Below, piece after piece: positions 1 through 6,058 of a stretch of DNA of 8,497 nt. Origin of the DNA: Methylobacterium sp. GTDB lineage: Bacteria > Pseudomonadota > Alphaproteobacteria > Rhizobiales > Beijerinckiaceae. Numbering within the stretch: the first letter of the stretch is position 1; each line of letters starts with the position of its first letter. The notes below the pieces were generated by a model, which made no database searches, was not told the origin of the DNA, and saw only the letters and a list, made by a program, of their open reading frames with translations. The DNA is taken from assembly GCA_021154065.1 (NCBI GenBank), contig JAJKJG010000063.1:1-8497 (forward strand). Direction: 5' to 3'. Both the position numbers and the translations under genes were made by a program.

Positions 1-580
1 CGAGCGCCATCGCTGCCGACCTGACCTCGTTCTCGGGCACGAGCCGGTTGATCAGGCCGATGGCGTGGCACTCGTCCGCCGCCCTAATCCGGCCGGTCAG
101 CGTCAGGTCGACCGTCCGCGCCAGGCCAAGCATCTCGCGCATGATCCACGGCCCGGTGACGCTCGCGATCCCGGAGTTGATCTCCGGCTGGCCCATCGTC
201 ACGCCGGGATGGCCGACGCGCATGTCGCCGAGCAGCGCCACCTGGAAGGCCGAGCCCGCCGCCAAGCCGTTCAGCGCGATGACGAGCGGCTTCGACAGCG
301 AGCGCAGGCGGTCGTAGAGCTCTTCCCACTCGCGCATCCACTCCTCGGCGCGGTCGGGATCGAACGTCTTGGTCTCGTTCAGATCCTGCCCGGCGCCGAA
401 GGCGCGATCGCCCGCGCCGGTCATGACGATGGCACCGACCGCCGGCTCCCGCTCCGCCGCCTCGAGCTTCGCGACGAGCATGGTGCGCATCGGGCGGTGC
501 CACGCGTTGAGGATCTCGGGGCGGTTGAGCGTGAGGAGCGCGACGCGCCCCTCGGTCGTCGAAAGCACGAACTGATCCAT
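1..580 (-). CDS. enoyl-CoA hydratase/isomerase (crotonase) family protein, 3' end cut by window edge
   Basis: The first 193 residues are present; crotonases are usually about 255-270 residues, so roughly 65-75 are missing past the left edge. The family handles acyl-CoA thioesters, for example by hydrating enoyl-CoA in beta-oxidation, using an oxyanion hole. Visible signatures are TLNRPEILNAW (17-27), the first oxyanion-hole segment GAGDRAFGAGQDL (55-67), KPLVIALNGLAAGSAFQVAL (97-116) and GQPEINSGI (130-138), whose Glu133 aligns with the first catalytic Glu of rat enoyl-CoA hydratase. At the second catalytic Glu position the protein has Asp158 (TVDLTLTGR), so it may be an isomerase, hydrolase or other crotonase rather than a true hydratase. 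The ATG at 580-578 directly follows a purine-rich GGGGGAGAGGG Shine-Dalgarno. It is divergent from the DUF1993 gene at 755. The family call is firm; the substrate is unknown. Confidence 0.9.
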   Translation of the reverse strand, partial: MDQFVLSTTEGRVALLTLNRPEILNAWHRPMRTMLVAKLEAAEREPAVGAIVMTGAGDRAFGAGQDLNETKTFDPDRAEEWMREWEELYDRLRSLSKPLVIALNGLAAGSAFQVALLGDMRVGHPGVTMGQPEINSGIASVTGPWIMREMLGLARTVDLTLTGRIRAADECHAIGLINRLVPENEVRSAAMAL

Positions 581-754
581 CCCTCTCCCCCGCGCAAATG
601 CCCGCTCATCATAGTGGGATGCGATCGATCCGCCATTGCGCGGCGGCTTTGTGAAGGGTTTCGCCGGGAATCCATCTCGGGCTAAGGATGATCACGACTG
701 AATTTTCCGAGCGGGTGCAGGCTGCCTTGCGCCCCGATCCTCAAGGATGAGCCC
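581..754. promoter_or_regulatory. intergenic region between divergent crotonase and DUF1993 genes
   Basis: These 174 bases must hold the promoters of two divergent genes. Reading leftward, a TATGAT hexamer (complement of 608-613) is a fair -10 match about 28 bases ahead of the crotonase start, but the sequence 16-19 bases further upstream gives no recognisable -35. No convincing rightward promoter was found. The AAGGA Shine-Dalgarno of the rightward gene lies at 743-747. No small gene or strong hairpin is seen. Confidence 0.3.
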
Positions 755-1279
755 ATGTCCTCCGCGATGTCCCAGGCGTCCCTCGCCGTTTTCGAGATCG
801 GGCTTACCGCGCTCGCCGCGGTTCTCGACAAGGCGGAAGCTCATGCCTCGGCGAAGAAAATCGATCCCCTGGTGCTGACATCGTGGCGCCTTGCGCCGGA
901 TATGTTCGGGCTCGCCCGTCAGGTGCAGATCGCCTCGGACCAGGCGAAGAACGGCTCCGCCCGCCTCGCCGGCATCGAAGCGCCGCGCTACGAGGACAAC
1001 GAGACCACCTTCGCGCAGCTGAAGGAGCGGATCGCGAAAACGACCGCCTTCCTGAAGACGCTCGATCCTGCGGTGATCGATGCCGCCGCCGATCGCGACG
1101 TCACGTTTCCGCTCGGCCCCGACAACAAGGGCCACATGAAGGGTCGGGACTATCTCAACCACTTCGTGCTGCCGAACTTCTATTTCCACCTCACCGTCGC
1201 CTACGCCATCCTGCGCCGGTGCGGCGTCGAGCTCGGCAAGCGGGATTTCCTCGGCGCGATCCCGATGACGAGGAGTTGA
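755..1279 (+). CDS. DUF1993 domain-containing protein
   Basis: A 174-residue protein matching the DUF1993 family along its length. The hallmark C-terminal segment, residues 136-167, begins HFVLPNFYFHLTVAYAI and ends with GVELGKRDFLG. The N-terminal helix, residues 7-30, and the LAPDMFGLARQVQIASDQAK segment (47-66) are also typical. These are small helical proteins, apparently related to the DinB/YfiT-like four-helix fold; no reaction is established. The ATG at 755 has AAGGA at 743-747, seven bases ahead. A second in-frame ATG at 767 lacks a Shine-Dalgarno of its own. No signal peptide or membrane segment is seen, so it is probably cytoplasmic. It lies 25 bp upstream of the FAD oxidoreductase gene and may be cotranscribed with it, although no functional link is obvious. 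An antisense frame at 692-1189 is a codon-bias shadow. Confidence 0.9.
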   Translation: MSSAMSQASLAVFEIGLTALAAVLDKAEAHASAKKIDPLVLTSWRLAPDMFGLARQVQIASDQAKNGSARLAGIEAPRYEDNETTFAQLKERIAKTTAFLKTLDPAVIDAAADRDVTFPLGPDNKGHMKGRDYLNHFVLPNFYFHLTVAYAILRRCGVELGKRDFLGAIPMTRS

Positions 1280-1304
1280 GCCGCGGCGAGGGCCGGAGAC
1301 TGCG

Positions 1305-2600
1305 ATGCGGAAGAACGACGTCTACTGGTGGTCGGATGCGCCGCTCACGGCGCTCGAGCCGAAGCCGGTGCCGGCCGCCGCGGACGTGGTCATCGTCGGC
1401 GCAGGCTACACCGGGCTCGCTGCCGCGATCCGGCTCGCCCGGGCCGGCCGCTCGGTCAAGGTCTTCGACAGGCAGCGCCCGGGCGAGGGCGCGTCGACGC
1501 GCAACGGCGGCATCACAAGCGGCAATTTGCGCCCCGGCCATGCCGAGCTCGCCAAGCGCTTTGGCGAGGATCGAGCCGCCGCGATCCTCGCCGAGGCGAA
1601 GGCCGCGCGCGAGGATCTCTACCGCTTCATCGCCGAGGAGCGGATCGACTGCGATTTCGCGTTGACCGGCCGCTTCAGCGGCGCCTCCGCCCCGGGCGAC
1701 TACGACCGGCTCGCACGGGACGCGGAGGCGTTGAACCGGAGCTTCGGTATCGAGGCCTACGCCGTGCCGAGAAGCGAGCAGCGTGCGGTGCTCGGGACCG
1801 ATTTCTACCATGGCGGCGCGGTTCGCATGGACATCGGCGGGCTGCACCCGGCGAAGTTCCACGCCGGCCTCTTGCGGCTGGCGCTCGCGGCCGGCGCTGC
1901 CGTGCATGGCGAGACGGCCGTCCAGGGGATCTCAAGCGAGCGCGACGGGCACGAGGTCGCGACCGCGCGCGGCACCATCCGCGCCCGCGACGTGATTGTC
2001 GGGGTGAACGGCTACGCCGATGCCTCGGACCGCTGGTTGCGCCGGCGCCTCGTGCCGGTGCGCAGCCGGATGATCGCCACGGCGCCGCTCTCGGCCAATC
2101 TCATGGGCGAGCTGATGCCGCGGCGGATGATGTGCAGCGAGACGCGAAAGCTGCACTACTACTACCGCCCCTCGCCGGACGGCGAGCGCATCCTGTTCGG
2201 CGGGCGCGACGGCACGATCGCCGGCGATCCCGACTGGCCGACCGAGAACCTGAGAAGGGCCCTCGTCGACATCTTCCCCGTGCTCGACGGCGCCGAGATC
2301 ACGCACAGCTGGTACGGCCACGTCGCCATGAACCGCGACATGGTTCCGCGCATCTTCTCGCGGCGCGGGCTGCGCTATGCCGCGGGCTATTGCGGATCGG
2401 GCGTGGTGTGGGCGCGCTGGGCCGGGGAGAAGGCGGCAAAGCAGATCCTCGGCGAGGAAACCGGACGCTCGGCGCTGGATTTCCGTCCGCCGCCCGCCGT
2501 CCCGCTCTTTGCCGGCAAGGCCTGGTTCATGCCGGCGGTCTTCGCCTGGCTCACGCTCCAGGACAGGCTTGCGCGCCGCAAGAGCTCGCGCGCGTCATGA
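1305..2600 (+). CDS. NAD(P)/FAD-dependent oxidoreductase, DAO family (PuuB/OrdL-like)
   Basis: A 431-residue flavoprotein of the D-amino-acid oxidase (DAO) superfamily. Such enzymes oxidise the C-N bond of amino acids or polyamine adducts to an imine, with FAD as acceptor. The dinucleotide-binding motif is VVIVGAGYTGLAAA (28-41; Gly32, Gly34, Gly37), followed by the acidic end of beta-2 at VFDRQ and the GASTRNGGITSGN segment that contacts the flavin in this family. The C-terminal FAD motif GYCGSGVVWARWAGEKAA starts at residue 361. The N-terminal YWW near residues 7-9 also occurs in gamma-glutamylputrescine oxidase-like members. The ATG at 1305 has GGAGA at 1294-1298. The extreme C-terminus is Arg/Lys-rich. 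The gene follows the DUF1993 gene by 25 bp and ends 25 bp from the end of the convergent Rossmann gene. No transmembrane segment is seen. Family is confident; a PuuB-like substrate is only a suggestion. Confidence 0.92.
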   Translation: MRKNDVYWWSDAPLTALEPKPVPAAADVVIVGAGYTGLAAAIRLARAGRSVKVFDRQRPGEGASTRNGGITSGNLRPGHAELAKRFGEDRAAAILAEAKAAREDLYRFIAEERIDCDFALTGRFSGASAPGDYDRLARDAEALNRSFGIEAYAVPRSEQRAVLGTDFYHGGAVRMDIGGLHPAKFHAGLLRLALAAGAAVHGETAVQGISSERDGHEVATARGTIRARDVIVGVNGYADASDRWLRRRLVPVRSRMIATAPLSANLMGELMPRRMMCSETRKLHYYYRPSPDGERILFGGRDGTIAGDPDWPTENLRRALVDIFPVLDGAEITHSWYGHVAMNRDMVPRIFSRRGLRYAAGYCGSGVVWARWAGEKAAKQILGEETGRSALDFRPPPAVPLFAGKAWFMPAVFAWLTLQDRLARRKSSRAS

Positions 2601-2625
2601 CGACCTCACGGCACTGACCGAAACC

Positions 2626-3708
2626 TCAGCTGCGGGCCTGAAGGCGCGTACGCAGCGCGTCCATGGCTTGATGAACCTCGTCGAGGTCGGCGATGGCGAA
2701 GCCGTCGGCAAGGCTCGGCGCGTGGCGCGCCAGCAGCGCCCTCAGCTTGCCTGTGTAATGAGCCCGCCCGTTCCGATCCACCGTCAGACCGTTCTCCTCC
2801 TCGAAACGGGCGTTCCAGGCGACGGCTTCCTCGCGGCTGAACGGGGCCGGCAGGTCGAGAGCGACGGCGCCGGCATCGATCCTCACCGGATAGCCGCCCG
2901 GGAGACCGTTCGGCCCTGGCGCGTGGCCGCGCCACGTCGCTCCGGATGCGAGCGCCAGGATGAGCGGCACGCCGCTCGCGCCCGAGATCTCGATCGCCGG
3001 CTCCGGCGTCAGCCGCGCGGCCCGGAACCTCGCAAAGACATCGGCGACCTCGGCGTCGTCGATGAACACGCGCGGCGCCGGCCCGGAGCGCGCCTCCGGC
3101 GGCCGCCGCCACGGCGCGATGGTCTGGTAATGCGCCAGCACCTTCAGCCGGCCGGGCTCGATTACCCCGCTCTGCGCGGCGAAGACGTTCGCGAGGATCG
3201 CCACATTGCCGATGCCGCAGGCAACCCGGTGGCCGGCTGCCACGATCATCGGGTTCACGACGTCCGGAAACGAGCAGTTGACGAGCCGGGCCTCCGTCCC
3301 GAGCCGGGCCATGGCGACGGCGACGCGCGTGCTCAGCACCGCCTGGAACACCGCGGTGGCGCTCAACCCGCCTTCGGCGACGAGCCGGCTCCAGGCGTCG
3401 CCGGTCGCGGCAATGACGGACGAGGTCTGGACGGACGCCGCCTGCACGACGACGCTTGGGCGTTCCGTCGCGAGGACGGCTTCCACTTGGTCGGCGTCGA
3501 GGAGATCGCACGTCTGCGCGACGAAGGCCGCCGGGCGGGCGAAGATCACGGCCCGCGCCGCCGACGCGGTCGCGAGCCATGCAAGCCGCTCGCGGTTCCG
3601 GCCCGCGATCACGACCCGGACCGGCTGCGCCGCGGTGGCGGCGATGTCGAAGACGATTCGGGCGGCGAAAGCCCCGGTCCCGAACACCACGATCGTTTGC
3701 GGACCCAT
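2626..3708 (-). CDS. Rossmann-fold NAD(P)-binding protein, saccharopine dehydrogenase-like
   Basis: A 360-residue protein opening with TIVVFGTGAFAARIVFDIA. The GxGxxA nucleotide-binding motif is Gly10, Gly12, Ala15, and the next strand ends VVIAGRNRERL, where the Arg after Gly hints at NADP preference. The layout, an N-terminal Rossmann domain of about 120 residues with VVVQAAS at the end of strand 4 and then a mixed alpha/beta domain, fits the saccharopine dehydrogenase/homospermidine synthase-like or opine dehydrogenase-like groups. No catalytic residue set can be assigned from sequence alone. The ATG at 3708-3706 has CGGAG about five bases upstream. It is divergent from the oxidase/OCD-family operon at 3846 across 137 bp, which suggests shared regulation and a role in the same amine or amino-acid pathway. 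A product annotation beyond oxidoreductase-like would be speculative. The large opposite-strand frame at 2377-3849 is a shadow. Confidence 0.82.
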   Translation of the reverse strand: MGPQTIVVFGTGAFAARIVFDIAATAAQPVRVVIAGRNRERLAWLATASAARAVIFARPAAFVAQTCDLLDADQVEAVLATERPSVVVQAASVQTSSVIAATGDAWSRLVAEGGLSATAVFQAVLSTRVAVAMARLGTEARLVNCSFPDVVNPMIVAAGHRVACGIGNVAILANVFAAQSGVIEPGRLKVLAHYQTIAPWRRPPEARSGPAPRVFIDDAEVADVFARFRAARLTPEPAIEISGASGVPLILALASGATWRGHAPGPNGLPGGYPVRIDAGAVALDLPAPFSREEAVAWNARFEEENGLTVDRNGRAHYTGKLRALLARHAPSLADGFAIADLDEVHQAMDALRTRLQARS

Positions 3709-3738
3709 GACGCTCCGTGTCGGATCGGACGCGCATTC

Positions 3739-3766
3739 TTGACACGCCGTACGCCCCTCATAGGCT
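3739..3766 (+). promoter_or_regulatory. sigma70-like promoter for the oxidase/OCD-family operon
   Basis: A perfect TTGACA -35 hexamer at 3739-3744 is followed after 16 bp by TAGGCT (3761-3766), which keeps the first, second and last bases of the -10 consensus. This would start a transcript near 3773 with a leader of roughly 70 bases before the ATG at 3846. It lies between divergent genes, so a shared regulator could bind here, but no clear operator dyad is visible. Confidence 0.45.
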
Positions 3767-3822
3767 ACGTCGATGATCGCTCCATGGCGATAGGCGGGTC
3801 GCTCATCGCGCCGCGGCCGGCT

Positions 3823-3838
3823 CCGCCCGGCGGGGCGG
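3823..3838 (+). promoter_or_regulatory. GC hairpin over the ribosome-binding region of the 3846 gene
   Basis: CCGCCC (3823-3828), loop GGCG and GGGCGG (3833-3838) make a perfect six-pair all-GC stem ending seven bases before the ATG at 3846. The right arm is the most Shine-Dalgarno-like purine stretch ahead of this start, so the stem could lower translation initiation. Chance pairing in GC-rich DNA is a real alternative. Confidence 0.3.
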
Positions 3839-3845
3839 CGGACGG

Positions 3846-5021
3846 ATGAGCGTCCGGACCGCCGATGTCGCGATCGTCGGCGGCGGCCTCATGGGCGTCT
3901 GGACGGCGTATTTCCTGGCGCGACGCGGCGCACGGGTGGCGGTTCTCGACAAGGGCCTCGTCGGTGCCCAGGCAAGCGGCGTGAACTTCGGCAACCTGCG
4001 CCTCCAGGGACGCCACCCGGGGCAATATCCGCTGGCGCTTCGCTCCCATGCCCTCTGGGAGACGATCGACACGCTGATCGGCGAGCGCTGCGAATTTGCG
4101 GCGACGGGACACCTGTACATCGCGGCCGACGCCGGCGACGACGAAAAGCTCGTGCAGTACGCCAAGGACGCCGAAGCGCACGGGCTTTCGATCGAGCGCC
4201 TTTCGGGAGACGAGCTGCGGCGGCGCTGGCCTTGGCTTGGCGGCGAGCTTCACTCCGGAACGTTCTCGGCGCGGGACGCGACGGCAAACCCGCGGCTCGT
4301 GAGCCCGGCCGTCATCAGGACGGCGCAGCGTCTCGGCGCCGCCCGTTACCAGAACACCCGTGTCGTCAACGCGCGTGCCGAGAAAGACGGCTTCGTGCTC
4401 GAGACCGGCACCGGCGACCGCTTGAGTTGCGCGAAGCTCGTCAATGCGGCGGGCGCGTGGGCGCTCGAGATCGCGGCATGCTTCGGGGAAAGCGCGCAGA
4501 TGTTTGCGGCGGGCCCGCCGCAATTCGTGACCGAGCCGCTGCCCTACGCCATTCGTCCGTCGGTGCAGGCGATGAGCGGATCCGTCATCTTCCGGCAAGT
4601 CCCCCGGGGGAACGTCATCGTGGCGGGCTACCCCCGCACGGCCGCGGACCCGCTCCTCAACCGGACGCCGGTGCCCGCCAGGAAGGTGCTGACGGCCATG
4701 GCCCATCTTTCCCGCATGGCGCCGATGCTGCGCGGGGCGCGCGTCATTCGCGCCTGGTCGGGCATCGAAGGTTATTGCGCCGACATGCTGCCGGTGATCG
4801 GAACGAGCGAGACCACGCCGGGGCTTTTCCATGCCTTCGGCTTCTGCGGTCATGGCTTCCAGCTCGGACCGGGCGTCGGAGCAGTGCTTTCCGAGATGAT
4901 CCTGGACGGGGCGACGCCGACGCCGCTTGCGCCGTTTTCGATCGGGCGGTTTCGTCACGGTGTGCCGGTCTCGGAGAAGATCGCGCGTGAGTTCGATGCG
5001 CCGGCGGATCGCGGCGCCTGA
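3846..5021 (+). CDS. FAD-dependent oxidoreductase, DAO family (DadA/sarcosine oxidase beta/OoxB-like)
   Basis: A 391-residue flavoprotein of the DAO superfamily. The FAD-binding motif is VAIVGGGLMGVWTAYFLARR (8-27; Gly12, Gly14, Gly17), followed by VAVLDKG. The segment ASGVNFGNLRLQGR takes the place of the usual SGRNAGG flavin-contact loop and is seen in oxidases annotated as sarcosine oxidase beta, HcnC or opine oxidase B-like. The C-terminal FAD motif GFCGHGFQLGPGVG begins at residue 332, and WSGIEGYCADMLPVIG precedes it, as in the family. The ATG at 3846 is the first usable start: the next ATG upstream in frame, at 3774, meets a TAG at 3792. The Shine-Dalgarno is weak and overlaps a hairpin. 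It is followed after 9 bp by the OCD-family gene, so the two are very likely cotranscribed. It differs clearly from the oxidase at 1305, so this is not a recent duplication. Substrate unknown; an amino acid or secondary amine is likely. Confidence 0.92.
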   Translation: MSVRTADVAIVGGGLMGVWTAYFLARRGARVAVLDKGLVGAQASGVNFGNLRLQGRHPGQYPLALRSHALWETIDTLIGERCEFAATGHLYIAADAGDDEKLVQYAKDAEAHGLSIERLSGDELRRRWPWLGGELHSGTFSARDATANPRLVSPAVIRTAQRLGAARYQNTRVVNARAEKDGFVLETGTGDRLSCAKLVNAAGAWALEIAACFGESAQMFAAGPPQFVTEPLPYAIRPSVQAMSGSVIFRQVPRGNVIVAGYPRTAADPLLNRTPVPARKVLTAMAHLSRMAPMLRGARVIRAWSGIEGYCADMLPVIGTSETTPGLFHAFGFCGHGFQLGPGVGAVLSEMILDGATPTPLAPFSIGRFRHGVPVSEKIAREFDAPADRGA

Positions 5022-5030
5022 GGGGCGACA

Positions 5031-5996
5031 ATGGACGGTGTTCTCTACCTGACCGGGCGCGATATCGCTGCCCTCGGCGTGCCGCCCGGCCGGCTGCGCG
5101 CCGCCCTCGCGCGCGCGTTCCGCCTCCATGCCGAGGGGCGCACCCATGTCGAGCCGAAGCTGACCGTGGCGATCGCGCCCGGCCATTTCTTTCAATCCCT
5201 CTGCGCTGCCTCGCCCGACCCAGCCTTCGCGGCGACGAAATGGGTCGGCGTGGCGGCGGAGAATGCCGCGCGAGGTCTCGCCGGCGTCAACGGGCTCGTC
5301 ATCCTGAGCGATCTGGCGACCGGCGTTCCGGCGGCGATCCTCGACGGCAACGTGCTCACCGTCGTCCGCACGGCTGCCATGTCGGCGCTGGCGGCGGAAT
5401 ACCTGGCGCGCCAGGACAGCGAATCGATCGGCTTCGTCGGCTGCGGCGCGCAGGCGCACGGCCACCTCGCTGCGCTGCGCGAGATCCTGCCCGGCGTGCG
5501 GAGGGTGGTCTGCTATTCGCGAGGTTCGGCCTCGGCCGAAGGCTTGAGAGAAGCGGCCGGCGCCGAAGGCCTCGATGCGAAGATCGCGCGCACGCCCGAC
5601 GAAGCGCTCGCCTGCGACGTCGTGGTGACGAGCGTTCCGGCCGGCGCGGCGCCGGCCGCCTTCCTGGACGGCGGGAGTCTGTGCCCCGGAACCTTCGTCT
5701 CGGCGGTCGATCTCGGGCGCTCCTGGCGCGTCGAAACCTTGCGGGCGTTCGGCGTCGTCGCGACGGACGACCGCGTCCAGGCGAAGGATCCGTCGACGAG
5801 AGCGCGGCTCGCCTTCGGCGGACCCTTCGACTGCGATCTGGCCTCGCTCGTCAGCGGCGCTGCCGCCGGCCGCAGCGATCCGGCGGAGCGCATCATGTTC
5901 CTCTTTCCCGGGTTTGCCCTCGCCGACCTTGCCGTAGCGGCCGAAATCTTCGCCGCCGCCGCGGCAGCCGGGCGCGGCACGCTTCTGCCGCGCTAG
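5031..5996 (+). CDS. ornithine cyclodeaminase/mu-crystallin family protein
   Basis: A 321-residue NAD(P)-binding protein of the OCD/mu-crystallin family, whose members include ornithine cyclodeaminase, ketimine reductases, alanine dehydrogenase and opine-forming enzymes. Visible family marks are Lys70 in AATKWVG and Arg113 in VVRTAAMSALAA, aligning with the substrate-binding Lys and Arg of ornithine cyclodeaminase, and the Rossmann motif GFVGCGAQAHGHL (134-146). At the position of the cyclodeaminase catalytic Asp region, usually GGDxPGKTEL, it instead has SAVDLGRSW (224-232; Asp227). A true ornithine cyclodeaminase is therefore unlikely, and a ketimine reductase or a related dehydrogenase is more plausible. 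The ATG at 5031 follows a GAGGGG Shine-Dalgarno and lies 9 bp after the oxidase stop, indicating an operon in which the oxidase could feed an imine to this protein. A 21-bp near-palindrome lies inside the gene at 5638-5658. Length is normal for the family. Confidence 0.9.
   Translation: MDGVLYLTGRDIAALGVPPGRLRAALARAFRLHAEGRTHVEPKLTVAIAPGHFFQSLCAASPDPAFAATKWVGVAAENAARGLAGVNGLVILSDLATGVPAAILDGNVLTVVRTAAMSALAAEYLARQDSESIGFVGCGAQAHGHLAALREILPGVRRVVCYSRGSASAEGLREAAGAEGLDAKIARTPDEALACDVVVTSVPAGAAPAAFLDGGSLCPGTFVSAVDLGRSWRVETLRAFGVVATDDRVQAKDPSTRARLAFGGPFDCDLASLVSGAAAGRSDPAERIMFLFPGFALADLAVAAEIFAAAAAAGRGTLLPR
5638..5658. repeat. 21-bp palindrome inside the OCD-family gene
   Basis: Ten-base arms at 5638-5647 and 5649-5658 are perfect reverse complements around a single central G. 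The run encodes Pro/Ala/Gly residues (PAGAAPAA, about 203-210) in a loop after a Rossmann strand. All-GC composition makes chance likely, so no function is claimed. Confidence 0.4.
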
Positions 5997-6001
5997 ACCA
6001 C

Positions 6002-6019
6002 GCCTCTTGCGCCAGAGGC
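6002..6019 (+). terminator. small hairpin just after the OCD-family gene
   Basis: GCCTCT (6002-6007) and AGAGGC (6014-6019) form a perfect six-pair stem with a six-base loop, starting five bases after the stop at 5996. No T-run follows, so it is at best a weak or Rho-assisted terminator. Confidence 0.3.
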
Positions 6020-6030
6020 CGGAGCTCGGC

Positions 6031-6058
6031 GGCGCTCGCGCCTATCGCCGCGAGCGCC
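6031..6058. terminator. strong hairpin between convergent genes, possible bidirectional terminator
   Basis: GGCGCTCGCG (6031-6040) and CGCGAGCGCC (6049-6058) form a perfect ten-pair stem with an eight-base loop. It sits between the convergent OCD-family gene (ends 5996) and the secreted-protein gene. The leftward gene's TAG (6044-6042) lies within the loop, and the right arm encodes its last residues. Neither side has a clear T-run, so a classical intrinsic terminator is not shown, but the stability and location fit transcript 3'-end formation or protection. Confidence 0.45.

Noticed and set aside
65..685. 206-codon plus frame over the crotonase
   Set aside because: The opposite strand encodes an unambiguous crotonase; this frame is its shadow.
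2606..3745. 379-codon minus frame overlapping the Rossmann gene in another phase
   Set aside because: It reads as Arg-rich low complexity, while the 2626-3708 frame has the GxGxxA motif and a proper start.
2377..3849. 490-codon open frame on the plus strand
   Set aside because: It is antisense to the Rossmann gene and overlaps the end of the first oxidase; its composition is Arg/Pro-rich without domains.
1305..5021. The two DAO oxidases as a recent tandem duplication
   Set aside because: Their FAD motifs, flavin-loop sequences (GASTRNGGITSGN versus ASGVNFGNLRLQG) and lengths differ too much; they are distant family members.
3765..5465. 566-codon open frame on the minus strand
   Set aside because: It is antisense to two clear genes (DAO oxidase and OCD family). 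Its product is Arg/Gly/His-rich with no domain signature, typical of a GC-bias shadow.
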